This document shows, piece after piece, positions 11,301-23,308 of a DNA stretch of 64,000 nucleotides; position 1 is the first letter of the stretch, and each line of letters begins with the position of its first letter. Both the position numbers and the translations under genes were made by a program. The notes under the pieces are model-generated. The model made no database searches. It saw only the letters and a list, made by a program, of their open reading frames with translations, and was not told where the DNA came from. This stretch comes from Metaphire vulgaris (lineage: Eukaryota > Annelida > Clitellata > Crassiclitellata > Megascolecidae), in assembly GCA_018105865.1 (NCBI GenBank), contig CM030837.1, positions 8,876,725 to 8,940,724 of the forward strand, written 5' to 3'.

Positions 11301-12183
11301 CAAGTACAAACAGCAAAAAGGCCTACACTTTATTAATGGGTAGCTGTCTGTCACAGTTATTCAATAAAATGGACACAATAAATTGTTAGCAACGAGGCTT
11401 AGTCGTAATGTCAATTCATTAGTTCATTACAGTGGTGAACAATCAAAATACCACCACAGTTCCCTAGGCATTGAATGGCTTGATTGGCTACTCCGGAATG
11501 CTTCATAAATTATTAGTAATAATTTTTACCAGCCTGTCAGTGTTCTTCCTTTCCAAATGTTTCACAAAGTTAGACGTAGCGCATTTGTCTGTTATAACTG
11601 TCACTTTATTTGTACACAATTTGCATTTATCTCTAAGACTTTTTCTCATCTTTATAATCAGTAAATGCAAACTTAACAACACGAGGCACTTTGCACTCAA
11701 ATAGGCCTACTTTATCTTGGAGGAATAATACCCAGGAAGACGCATGAGCCTGTAGGCCAGGTTGAAGCCAGCCGTGGACGATTTGTTGAGTCAAACATTG
11801 CGTTTGCGATAGGTGACATCCAAGGGTGGATAGAATACGTTTCATTTAATTTATAATTGAATAATTAAATAAAAGAATCATTGAAAGCTGGATAATTGAT
11901 ATACAAAAGGCTATTAAGAGGACGGTCGAAGCGAATGTTTGAGTGAATCAATATGGTGAATAGGCGCAACCCACACGCCCTTCAGTCGTTAACCAAGCCT
12001 GCATCGGCTCAGGCGCCCTCCTGGTATTATTCCTCCAATTGCTTTATCTTTGATCTTGTTATTGTTTGCCATTGCCACAGAATATTTAATAGGCTGTGTT
12101 TAATTTCAATGATCTGCCACACCAACGGACAAGACCACATAGTTCTTCAGCAACCTAGCAGCTGCCTGCTTAGTGCTTAGTGA
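11300..12183. other. Central part of the 2.96 kb element, with inner inverted repeat
   Basis: No convincing coding sequence is present. GGAGGAATAATACCCAGGA near 11718 is inverted near 12018-12036, with weaker complementarity around it (GCATGAGCC versus GGCTCAGGC). This forms a second, smaller fold-back of about 320 bp inside the large element. Confidence 0.5.
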
Positions 12184-12321
12184 CAGAGATGTAGCAAGTA
12201 CACAATGCTTCAAGTTCAAGTACAAGTACAAGTACCTGGCCTCCAAGTACAAGTACGAGTACTGAAAATTTGTACTCGAGTACAACTCGAGTACAAGTAC
12301 AAGTACCAAGTACTACATCTC

Positions 12322-12323
<2 letters not shown>
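12184..12323. mobile_element. AAGTAC-rich hAT-like MITE, complete copy
   Basis: CAGAGATGTAGCAAGTAC...GTACTACATCTCTG encloses 140 bp made of AAGTACAAGTAC and GAGTACAACTCGAG units, giving strong hairpin potential. The flanks are CTTAGTGA and AGTAGTAG. No TSD is preserved because the right side has become a (GTA)n array. Confidence 0.65.
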
Positions 12324-12478
<155 letters not shown>

Positions 12479-12733
12479 CAGGGCTTTTTTGTGACGGTAC
12501 GCGCCGGTACGGCGTACCGGAACCTTTTTCAAGGTGTGAAAAAAAATTATTTTCTTGTGACTTTGCAGTTGTGATTTAGCTAAAAACTTAAAATACTTAA
12601 TAAATGATATGCATCATTATGCTTCCAAAATCGCTTCTATGTTAAATTCTAGCCACAGACCACATAATCTTAATGGAAAAGTTAGGCAATCCACCGTGAG
12701 TACCGGCACCTATTTTTTTACAAAAAAAGCACT

Positions 12734-12932
<199 letters not shown>

Positions 12933-13290
12933 TAACACATAGTGACAGTGCCAAACAATGAAAATATTAAATCTGTCAATGATTATCAAAGACAGATGCG
13001 GAAATCGCAGTCTTATAGAATTATATTAGCGTAAATAGCGGTCAGTGTTCAACGGCTTTATGCAATAAAGCGGATCAATCAAAGTGTGAAATAAATCATT
13101 GGAAAAGTTAGTCATTGCATGAAATGACTGTTTTTTTTAGTCATTGCGTGAAACGGCTGACCTTATGGGGCATATTTCACGAAATGACTGCAACTGTTAG
13201 TCATTTCGTGTAATGACTGATTTCACACTTTGACTGTAACCTATATAGTATATACCGATATACCCCCCGTCGCTACGCCCTGAACAAATC

Positions 13291-14111
13291 GTCGATAGAT
13301 GCCGATGCTTCAAATTTTGCAGATGATTCCCGACATCAAGGGTCGTTACGGCGTATATTTTAGCCGCGTTCCTATAAATAGTAGCCCAATCGGTTGAGTT
13401 TGTGTTGAGTTAGTGGATCAAAAGTGAAGTGATGCTTCTGTTGATTGCCACACCATCCCATATAAAGAGTTGTAGGTCTGTGTGTTTACGAAATAGGTCT
13501 ACATGGTCTAGTTGAAGGTAAGCATTTTAGTGGACGGAATCTCTATTTGATGTCCGTAGAAAATGAAATTTTGCTCATGGACTCAACGCAAACTCAATCT
13601 CAGTTCCGATCGAAGACAGTTTTCGTATAGGCCTATTCCTATTATTTTATTCTATACACTCCTTTTGTAGTAGAAGCACTAAAACGCTGTTACACGTACC
13701 CAACGCAAAGTCAAAACAGTTATCTCGAAGCGGTCAGACACGCGTATTTGGGAACAGATACGAAAACGTGGATCTTTAAAAGTAACAGTGACAGCATTTC
13801 AGCAAAGGTTTGAATAACAGCTACTAAAAGACATTGCGTTATGTCTCGCAACAGACCAAATATTAGAAAAAGTATAGGTGAAGGGTATGCCTATATTATA
13901 GGTTATCTTCGTGAATCTTCATTAAGTGCCTTGGCGCATATTCCGTGACTGTTCTCGCTTTGGTCATGTGACTTGAACCAACACTAGCACATCGTTTAAC
14001 TAATTTAGCTACAAATATGGAGTGCAGAGTCGTACTACATTACGATTTTGACTTAGTCTCACCAGGAGGACATAGACGTACAACAGCAATAACAACAACA
14101 ACAACAACAAC

Positions 14112-14179
<68 letters not shown>

Positions 14180-14558
14180 CAACAACAACAAGGTTTAAAG
14201 TGGTTCAGTAGGGTCTACCCTGTGTATCTGGCAGAAAGAATAGAAGGACACTGTCCACATTTTCTGATTCCCTAACGCCTTCTTTTAACACATTTCCCAA
14301 CTCGATAGAGTCGGATAGACTGCACGCAAGCACTAATCCTTCTCTCCAGCAGTCATCACTTTCCCCTGACGATTCGCTCATCCTATATCATTCGTCCATC
14401 CAATTACCTGCCTCTAAATTACTTCGTTCCCATCTGACGTCCATTATCGTCTCTGTTCCAATTTTTGGCTTCGGTCACACGCAAACACGCACACACACAC
14501 ATATATGGAGAAACCGTGCGATGTCATTAGGCATATGCCTTTGCCGACACTCCTTTCT
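13291..14558. other. Intergenic sequence
   Basis: No gene recognised. The stretch contains scattered TAGGCCTA palindromes, and a microsatellite at 14090-14191 listed separately. Confidence 0.55.
14090..14191. repeat. (AAC)n-(AAT)n-(AAC)n microsatellite
   Basis: A compound trinucleotide array with AAC blocks on both sides of a longer AAT block. Confidence 0.97.
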
Positions 14559-14723
14559 CAGTGTTTTATCCAGACTCCAGGCCTTGGGGGGGGGATTGAC
14601 TTGGCTGGAAGGAAAGGGGCGCAGTTCAATGCAAACATATTTTGAATGCTGGGATTTTGGGAGGGGGAATTTTGAGATTTTGGGGGAATCTCCCCCTAAC
14701 TAACAGGCCTGGATAAAACACTG
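14559..14723. mobile_element. hAT-like MITE, CAGTGTTTTATCCAG family (copy 1)
   Basis: The inverted ends CAGTGTTTTATCCAGACTCC and GGCCTGGATAAAACACTG enclose 165 bp with G-rich and C-rich subterminal runs. The flanks TCCTTTCT and CCCTTCTT are similar but not identical, so the TSD is aged. Relatives at 33000 and 45127. Confidence 0.7.
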
Positions 14724-14878
14724 CCCTTCTTTTTGCATTCAAACGTAGGCATGTAGCGTCCAATTAAGTATCTACTGATCATTTGCTGTACAGTGATAGA
14801 GTGTACATCTATTTGTGCGCATTTATGGCGGTGAAGACAGTGCCATGCTCTAATTGTATCCGCTATAAACTTTATGGT

Positions 14879-15115
14879 CAGGCACGTCGGAACGAATTTT
14901 TAGCAGGGAGTGCAGATTTTCAGGGACGTAGCTAAAAATTAACATTTATCATAAAAACCAAACCTGACAAGCCCAAAAGTCTTCGCCCTTCTTTAATCTG
15001 CTTTTCAAAAATCATGACAAGCAAAGACAAAAATCAGCCTCATCTTCCAGCCTCCAGGGGTTGCGGGGCACCCCTAACTCGGCTGCACTCTGAACGCCCA
15101 CTTCCTACGGGCCTG
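14879..15115. mobile_element. hAT MITE, CAGGCACGTCGGAACG family (copy 1)
   Basis: CAGGCACGTCGGAACGAATT...CTTCCTACGGGCCTG encloses 237 bp, with an exact TSD TTTATGGT (14871-14878, 15116-15123). The second copy at 31899 also has a perfect TSD. Confidence 0.92.
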
Positions 15116-15473
15116 TTTATGGTTATTTTTACTTTTAGTTTTGGTTTTGGTCACGGTCTCGCGTATTTCTATATTTTTATAGAAATCCGTGGTTTTGGTT
15201 TATTTTTGGTTTATTTTATTGTGAGCAATTTCGAAAATTGAGACGTAATGCCAATTTCTTCCTGCTAGTAATGTGGATAGATTTTGCGGATTTTTTCTAA
15301 AACTAGGCTGCTGGTAACGACTATTTTGAGCGTCGGCAAGCAATGAGGACAGTTACTGGAGCACTTCTGCTTTTAATATTTGCATCTGAATAGTGAATAC
15401 TTTTCACTTTATTCGCAGTTTAATATAACTACGCCTACAGGGCGCTGTCTTAAAAATCTTTGAGTGATTTTTC

Positions 15474-15474
<1 letters not shown>

Positions 15475-15533
<59 letters not shown>
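15475..15533. repeat. (AAT)n microsatellite
   Basis: About 19 AAT units, uninterrupted. Confidence 0.97.
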
Positions 15534-15535
<2 letters not shown>

Positions 15536-15828
15536 CATCTGCAAATGTCAGGTTAATCAGCTTTCATCGATGATAAGAATATGAAAATTTAAAATTTCAC
15601 ATCTGGCAATTAATACTAGCAGTCTGCAAACTTTTCCGGGAAAAGACCAAATTTTGTAGCAATTCTTTTCACGGACCATAGGTAGGAAGTCCTGATTAAT
15701 TACACGTACCGTTGCGTAAGTAGGCTACTGTACCAAAAGCCTAGACCTTTAGTAATAAATACTTTATGGCGTAGGGCACGTATTTGCAATCATTTCAGCG
15801 ACTAGACTGCTACAGAAGCAGGCAAAAC

Positions 15829-16594
15829 CATACATGTTACGAACGGTTTTTACGTTTTTTATTCGTCAACAAAAAACGCGTTTTTTACGTTTTTTGTTTT
15901 GTACGTTTTTTATTTTATTGCGTTTTTCAACGGCTTTTTGCAATATGGCATTTCCATTATTTCTAGATCATAATTCAGACAAGCGGCGATTCAAAATTTT
16001 CAAATGTTAATCAAGGCGTTACACAATTTCAATTACGCGAAGTTTAGCGCCAAAACGCCGCAATGTTGAAAAGTGGAAAAACGAACCACATTGAGTTGAA
16101 TTCTCTTGTTTTTGTTGTAAATTGTACGAAATTTATATGAAAAGGTGCGGTGTATTTTAAAATATTATCGGCAATTGCTTAGATATTTTTAGAATATGAG
16201 TTTAACCAGCTTTGATGGTGATACGTTTACATTAAACCTAAGATGATCGTTTCGTGTCTTGACTGTCTATGGTTTTTAGAGGAACTAATTAATTTGGTGC
16301 CAGGACAATGTTATTAATATTTATTCAAAAAGCTATTAACAAATTGTCACAATAAATAAATAGGCCTACTATAGCGTTTTCTGCATTAGGCCTACTAATG
16401 AGTGTTTCTCGTTGTCTTGCTTTTATTCGTTTATAAACTAATTACGCCACCACAGTAGAAAATTAACATGTTAATTTTTGTGTTGGCTAAAAAGTAAATG
16501 AACGTTTTTCCAACGTTTTTTACGTTTTTTATTTTTTTAGCAAAAATGCGTTTTTTAGGTTTTTATTTTAGATTTTACGTTTGCAACATCTATG
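15829..16594. mobile_element. Non-autonomous element with CAT...ATG ends and TACGTTTTTT borders (copy 1)
   Basis: A 766-bp element whose right end is CGTTTGCAACATCTATG and left end CATACATGTTACGAACG. The exact TSD GGCAAAAC lies at 15821-15828 and 16595-16602. Both subterminal zones carry repeated ACGTTTTTTA units in inverted arrangement. The same-orientation copy at 31474-32512 starts CATAGATGTTGCAAACG and is very similar throughout once its 257-bp insertion is removed. An 8-bp TSD suggests hAT, though the ends are CATAG rather than CAG. It encodes no protein. Confidence 0.85.
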
Positions 16595-16613
16595 GGCAAA
16601 ACGATATGCAATT

Positions 16614-16861
16614 CAGAGATGGTCATGGGTCTATTTTCAAAACCCAACCCATCAAATTTCTCAACCCATCAAATTTCCAATCCAACTAAATATAACCCAT
16701 GTGGGCAATAGGGTTACTTGACCCAACCCAACCCAGTCCACCGTAATACATTACAATTTCTTAAACCATAACTTATTTTCTGACCCAACCCAACATAAAT
16801 ATGGAAAAGTCTAACCCAACCCAAACCAACCCATAGGTTAACCCAACCCATGACCATCTCT
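16614..16861. mobile_element. MITE built of AACCCA/TGGGTT units
   Basis: The ends CAGAGATGGTCATGGGT and ACCCATGACCATCTCT enclose about 245 bp of degenerate AACCCAACCC repeats. A hAT origin is plausible from the CAGAGATG end, but the right end reads CTCTA and no TSD is clear. Confidence 0.55.
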
Positions 16862-17278
16862 ATTGCACAATATAAAGGCCTCGATGGCTCGTAGATTTAT
16901 TATTGTAATATAATTAATTTAATATAATTTGAACTATGAAGTTCGAACATTGATGTGGCCAGGGTTTCACCATCAAGGCAGACGCACACAGAGGAGGGAG
17001 TGTCAATGTCATGCACTCCCACAATCACTCCCACAATCGGATTTGGGGCTTAGCCTCGGCCGCAAACGTTTATAATAATACAACAGTTAAGCCTTTACCT
17101 CCAGGGGCGGTTCTAGGAATTTTAATTTGGGTAGGCTAGTCAAAGGCCATGAACATTTTGGGTAGGCCAAGCTTGGACCGTGTCGTGGTATCAAAGTTCA
17201 TAAGGTTAGGCCTAATCCCGCCCGAAATTATGTGGCTATAAAATACAATAGCGCAGCATTAGGGATGTGCAGTTAATT

Positions 17279-17279
17279 T

Positions 17280-17337
<58 letters not shown>
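17279..17337. repeat. (TA)n microsatellite
   Basis: About 29 AT/TA units with one TGTA interruption. Confidence 0.96.
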
Positions 17338-17340
<3 letters not shown>

Positions 17341-17536
17341 CGCCGAGGACCAGGGTGACCTAACCAAAAAAAAGTAAAATTCTGAAAACGGATTTGAAGT
17401 TTGTTCGAAGTTTGGAATGAACCTGTAAAATCACCAAGTTGTAATTTATTAGCTTTGACCAAATATAAGTGGAATATTATCAAGTGCATATAAACATGCA
17501 AAAATGAGTGCTTGCAAACTATGTGCATTGCAATGT

Positions 17537-18168
17537 TCAAGGGTTCAAGGTCAGGAGAAGGTCAACTTGACAAAGTAGCACGTTAGGCTGAGACTCCGAC
17601 AAAAAATTTGCCATGCTGCCAGTTGCATCAGTGTACTTTTGTGTTTTCCACTGTGCAATAGCATTCGAATGCATCGCGCTTGCGAAATGTTTCGATAGTT
17701 TGCTGTCAATATTTTCCCAAACACGCAACCCAGTCTCCGTTAAAGCAGATTCATCATTCCTGGTATCCTGCTCGTGTACACAAATGACGGCACACAAAAC
17801 AAACTACGGCATTGCTTGCAACTGAATATTTCAAGAAATGATAGGGGCCTACTTGTCATGCAATGAAGAGTTAAATGCTCGTGAAACGCTGACCAGATTT
17901 TGATTTTGGAAAGACGCGCAGTTTAGGTTGCACAGGTTGATCTTTATAATCCTTGCTGATATCAGCCACAGTAGTATGAAAACTTACGCAGACCATCTGA
18001 ATCAAGTGGTGCTGCTTGTGAAATTGATAGGCCTACATCCGTTGAGTGATGTTGAACGTCTTGAGATTCAACAGTTGTCTTTGTAGGTCCAGTTGAATCG
18101 TCAGTCACCATGTCTTCTACTTCTTCATTGCCTCTAACTCGAGCGCGTTTAACCAGAAATTTATCCAT
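17537..18168 (-). pseudogene. N-terminal exons of a TTF-zinc-finger hAT transposase (ZMYM1-like)
   Basis: The minus-strand ATG at 18168 starts MDKFLVKRARVRG, the usual start of TTF-type hAT transposases. It runs to a consensus donor (CTGC|GTAAGT) near 17979. A second open segment (about 17810-17537) encodes FVLCAVICVHEQ, then GLRVWENIDSKLSKHFASA and MHSNAIAQWKTQK. This matches the CxxC...W...H....H pattern of the TTF zinc finger. An in-frame TAG precedes this segment unless splicing removes it, and acceptor candidates exist nearby. The DDE catalytic domain and C-terminal dimerisation region are missing. It is treated as a defective transposase remnant within the 17102-22138 element. Confidence 0.65.
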
Positions 18169-19029
18169 CTCTAATTATAATAATATTATAGAGTGCTATA
18201 GTAATTTGTATGATAGGCCTAGACTGTCTCTTAAATGAGCTGCAATCTTAAACGGACTGAACGTTAGCACTTAGCTAGCGTCGCCGTCTTACACGATAGT
18301 TACTGCGGCTTCTCCATCTTTGTTCTGTTAACCAGAACATACATTAGATTACACCAGATGTCCGACGACGCTGAGAATTGATTATCAAAACAGTCATGTC
18401 ATCCATGTAATCAACCGTCAGGTAAGGCCATTCATCAGAGGGAACTTAATTATGGACAGCAAGAGGAACTACTCCCAAGGCGAAAACGCCAAAAAGTAGC
18501 CCCTAAACCAAGCACTCCTAAATACCTGTACCAGAAACTCAGTCCAGTGTTTTCTTGCAGGCGGACAAGTGTAGGCCAGGCGTTGCAATGGAACCTGGCT
18601 TATCAAGTCAACCCCACATCTGTCCCTAATCCCTATCTGTCCAGTGTCCGGCCGCCCAGCTGCCTGCTGCTAACTGCCTAATGACAATGCATGCTTTCAG
18701 TCACTGGGCATCGGCCTGGTCAGCCAGTTGACTCACTCTCATAGTCTCATTCTAGTCTGTTGTGTCCTGAATATCAGTCAACGATTCTCTTATGTATAAG
18801 TTATAACTGATTTCTCGTGACTCTGCGTTAATAGTATTAACTGGTTGTATTAGTGTATTTGTTAGTGTATAGTCTGGAGTATAGCTGCGCATAGTTTTCG
18901 AGTGATTCTTGCACATTTTGGATTACTTGTTCTGCAATGGATCTACAGATGTTCAACATACGGATGATATTCAAATTCATTCACAGATCCAACATAGCAT
19001 TTCGTTGTTATACGTTAGGAGATGACAAA

Positions 19030-19405
19030 TAGGGCTGCGCCGAGTAACTCGAGTAACGCGAGTACTCGACTCCAAAATGGAGTCGAGTAATTTTTTTGGA
19101 GTCGAGTACTCGCATAGAATAACTAAATAAAGAATAGAATAGATAAATAAAGAATAACCAAAGAATTTCATTAAACTTTGGCCCACCGTTTTGTGAATAC
19201 ACGCTTGAATATCCGAAGAAATTGATATGTAACTGTATCTAGTGTTCTGCTTTGGTTAAATGAGGACCATGAGGCAAATAATACGCATTATGTGACGTGT
19301 AACGTTTGCAAATAATGTATTTCCGGTTTTACGCGAGTACTCGAGTACTCGCTAAGCTACTCGACTCCTACTCGACTCCTAAACTACTCGGTTAGCGCAG
19401 CCCTA
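19030..19405. mobile_element. hAT-type MITE with TAGGGCTGCGC ends
   Basis: TAGGGCTGCGCCGAGTAAC...GTTAGCGCAGCCCTA encloses 376 bp with an exact TSD ATGACAAA (19022-19029, 19406-19413). Subterminal regions are made of GAGTACTCG/ACTCGAGT palindromic units, giving long hairpin potential. TAG...CTA ends occur in one branch of hAT. Confidence 0.9.
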
Positions 19406-19667
19406 ATGACAAACTATGTGATCAGAAGATTAGATCGAATCCTCGTCAAGATTTCATTCCGAAAAGACTTTGGGAATATGTCAACTGCCTTTCTATTCAA
19501 TCGATATTCTTACTAGACGAATGGACAGCAACAAGCAAACAATGAATGAAGACATACAGCATTGACAAACTATTGAGGATATAGGCCTATTTGAAATCAG
19601 ATGCTGTTCCATCAGTATTTCTCAATGCTCATCTGTAGTAATCACAGTGGTTTTAGTAGTGGCGATG

Positions 19668-19999
19668 GCGGCGGTGGTAGTAGTAGTTTGTTTAGTACTA
19701 ACTACTACTACTACTACTACTGACTGCTATTACTATTTACTACTACTACTGCTGCTTACTACTCAACTAAAGTACTAATACGGTAGTAGTAGTAGTAGTA
19801 GTTGTTGTTGCAGTGGAAGCGGTAGCGGTGACTGTAATAGTAGTGGTTATAATAATAGTGGGGCTAGTAGCAGTAGTTTTAATGGTAGCAGTATTAGTAG
19901 TGGTTGTAATAAAGATGGGGTAGTACTGGTCCGGTAGTGGTTGCAGCAGTAGTGGAATAGTAGTCACAAGCAGTGGTAGTTAAAATAGTGGGTTAATTC

Positions 20000-20051
<52 letters not shown>

Positions 20052-20052
20052 T
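19668..20052. repeat. Degenerate GTA/TAG-rich region
   Basis: GTA, TAC, GTT and GGT triplets dominate about 385 bp, with a clean (GTA)n block at about 20001-20050. It looks like an old eroding trinucleotide array. Predicted poly-T frames are artefacts. Confidence 0.9.
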
Positions 20053-20190
20053 AGCAGTAATAGTAGTTATAATAGGTGTGGGCTATTTACAGTTGGAATG
20101 TGTTAGTATTAGTAGTTATCAATGGAGTAGTGGTAGTAATTATAAAAGGTGTGGGGTAGTAGTATCAGTAGTAGCTGTAATAGTTGTGGG

Positions 20191-20367
20191 CAGTGGCTGT
20201 TCCACATGGGGCCCGGGGGCCCGTTCCCCCATGTTGAATGCCTGGCCTTCTGTTGGGACCCTATACTTATTACTACATACCTAGCAACAAATAGTTGGCC
20301 CCCATGTTTATATGTTTCCACTCTAACGTCCCTCACTCCCACTTGCCAAGTCTTGGAGCCGCCATTT
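20191..20367. mobile_element. Degenerate CAGTGGCGGCTCC-family hAT MITE
   Basis: CAGTGGCTGTTCCAC...CTTGGAGCCGCCA matches the 181-196 bp family, including GGGACCCTATACTTA and GTTGGCCCCCAT, but it is mutated and lacks the terminal CTG. The decayed ends prevent TSD assignment. Confidence 0.65.
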
Positions 20368-20373
20368 CACGGT

Positions 20374-20712
20374 TATTTTAGGATTGTGAATTTAGGGGGT
20401 GTCGGCAAAATTTGGGAAACTTTGCCAAATAAGTGTGAAAGAAAGTCATCCTATACAAAAGTCTGACAGACAAAAGGCCCAAAAACCTTATCAAATCTAA
20501 AAAAATTGTGACTTGTGACAAGCAAAATACTTTGTCATGTCTTGAAAAAGTCTGACAAGAAAAAAATGGTCATCAGAGAAATAAAGTTGGGGTTGTTACT
20601 GCTCGGATTGGGGGAGTGTTTGGGGGCTATTTAGGGTACATGCCATTCATAGATTAGGGAATCTTGGGTGATGTCGACCTCAAATGGGGGGTGTTAGGGG
20701 GTGTAAAAATGT
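20374..20712. mobile_element. Inverted copy of the AGATATTTTTACACCCC MITE family
   Basis: Read on the minus strand it contains GTGTAAAAATGTCTG-like start sequence, the CCATTTGAGGTCGACAT segment and a TTCACAATCCTAAAATAA end, as in copies 9031-9306 and 46218-46393. The ends are eroded. Confidence 0.55.
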
Positions 20713-20715
20713 CTG

Positions 20716-21187
<472 letters not shown>

Positions 21188-21271
21188 AACAATGCCATGA
21201 TCAGAAGCCAAGACGATTTAAGGCTGTTGCTGCAATGAGTTAAAGAAGAAAGTCAAGGGTCGGACTATAGC

Positions 21272-21330
21272 CAGTGGCGAGGCCACGGGGGAGGTTTGGG
21301 GGTTTTGAACACCCCACTTGCCATCAGGGC
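21272..21330. mobile_element. Single hAT-like terminus
   Basis: CAGTGGCGAGGCCACGGGGG resembles hAT MITE starts in this window, but no matching right end or TSD was found. Confidence 0.35.
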
Positions 21331-21492
21331 CACCCGCGAGGTTCATGCAATTTTTTGTGAGGGAGTAGGATATTGAAAATTTCAAAAAAGGAGATAAAAT
21401 AGTTTAACTGGCAGTTTCCTTCATTATTCGGGGACCCCTGATACATGCTAGGGAAAATGGAAGGAATCTATCAAATAACACAAATGTTGTGG

Positions 21493-21493
21493 G

Positions 21494-21550
<57 letters not shown>
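21493..21550. repeat. (GTA)n microsatellite
   Basis: About 19 perfect GTA units. Confidence 0.97.
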
Positions 21551-22146
21551 TTTGCTTTAGTAGTTGCATAGCTGCTTGTGAGTGCCACTTCTTTGCATTT
21601 GTATTACTGTTGGTGGCCTTCAACTGTCCGCCTCTCATTTCTGTTTGGTGTCCAATGGCTAATATACAGAAGTCCCTGCCTAAACTCTGCAACACTCGCC
21701 TGGAAGTCTGCTAATTCTGTGGAGACACGGGGGATGAGGAGGGGGAGGGTAAGTACTACCAGTAACAGTACATCTAACAAATTAGACACTGAGGAGGGTG
21801 GGAAGAAAATGTGTGCGGAGACCGTTGAACCATACAGAAGTCCTTGGTTGAACGACCATTGATCAGTCGGTGGTTGTTGATCAATTAGATAAAGCTTCTT
21901 GACATCTGGAAATCGAAGGGAAAAGAAGGTATCTGACGCTGTTAGCGTAGGCCATACGCACTAATTACCCAGCCATGGCACACAACGCATTTTGGGGGAG
22001 GCCAGCTATACTGTAGGTAGGCCACGTATTTTTTCGGGTAGGCCAGCCACAGTGTAGGCCACGTAATTTTTTTGGGTAGGCCAGACAACGTTTTGGGTAG
22101 GCCATGGCCTACCCGGCCTAGGCCTAGAACCGCCTCTGTTTACCTC

Positions 22147-23308
22147 TGATCGATTTGCCAACAGCTGGTGACTTAATTTTGGATTTCATATTAAGTGAAA
22201 AGAATTTGTTTTGCCTGCTTTTGTGAAAGAACTAACTGTCTCCATTGTGTTAGAATTTATTCAAGAAGAATCAACAAAATTTCAATCAAGAATATAATTC
22301 TTTTGCCAGTAAATGAAAACATTTACAGTAAGTGCAAAACAAAAATCTGATAGGCCTATTTCATTCATTTTATGTTGCCTATAAAAACAGCCTTAAGGCA
22401 CCAGAATCAGATAGTTAACAAGTAGTCCTCGTCTACCATAATTAGACTTGATCTTCATTAGAACATTAGGTACAACTATCATCAATAATTGTACTAGGCC
22501 TATAACAAATCGTCGATGATTAGAAGTGTATCTATACACAAGTAATCAGGCAGTCCTTAGTACTTAGATAAGTTTATACATAAGTACATAAGTACAGTAT
22601 GCATTACCAATGTCAATTTTATACAAACTCGGCGCTCAGTTTAACTAGGTAACCTAGAAGCACATCGATTTCTAGTCATCACGTGGGCTAATTATATCGA
22701 ATCTCTTCGACGAGGATAGGGACAGTTAGACGTCAAGCGGATGAAACTTACGAGATGTCTTATCGCTAGACGATTTTGACAGGATTTGTAAAGGTCGAGT
22801 CTCCAGTCCCAGAAAATTTATTCAAAATTAAGAGAAAAAACGAACGCAGAAAGATTTCCTCACTAATTCAACATAATCAAAGTCCATGAGAGCTAATCTA
22901 GTGACGACTTGTAGTTAATGAGAAAGCCATAGCACTGCAGCATAATTTCAATCAATTTCATCCTACTCAATTCGTTCAATTAATGCCAGGCATTCAGTCC
23001 GGGAAATTATAGGATTCTGTGACTAACAGAATGACTATTTGAAACTTTCTTTGTGAAGCATCACATTAAACCTTATAGGAATTTGTCTCTAACAGACGTG
23101 AATTAACGTACTGTTAGAGAGCGTTCGGTCGATAAGTTCAATATCTACAAATTAAGCAAAGGAATTAACGCTATGAAAAGCAGGCACACGTTTACATAAT
23201 CAGCACCGTTAGTTACAAGACACCGCCGGGGAGGGGGCATCATAAGCTAGGCAGACGTTAATCAACGCCAGGATGAATGCGGTCAGAGTACCTACGGGCG
23301 CCGATTAA
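22147..23308. other. Intergenic sequence / 3' flank of the ankyrin-CARD gene
   Basis: No coding feature seen. This is downstream of the minus-strand ankyrin-CARD stop codon (23309-23311), so its right part is probably the 3' UTR. AATAAA-like signals were not clear. Confidence 0.5.
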
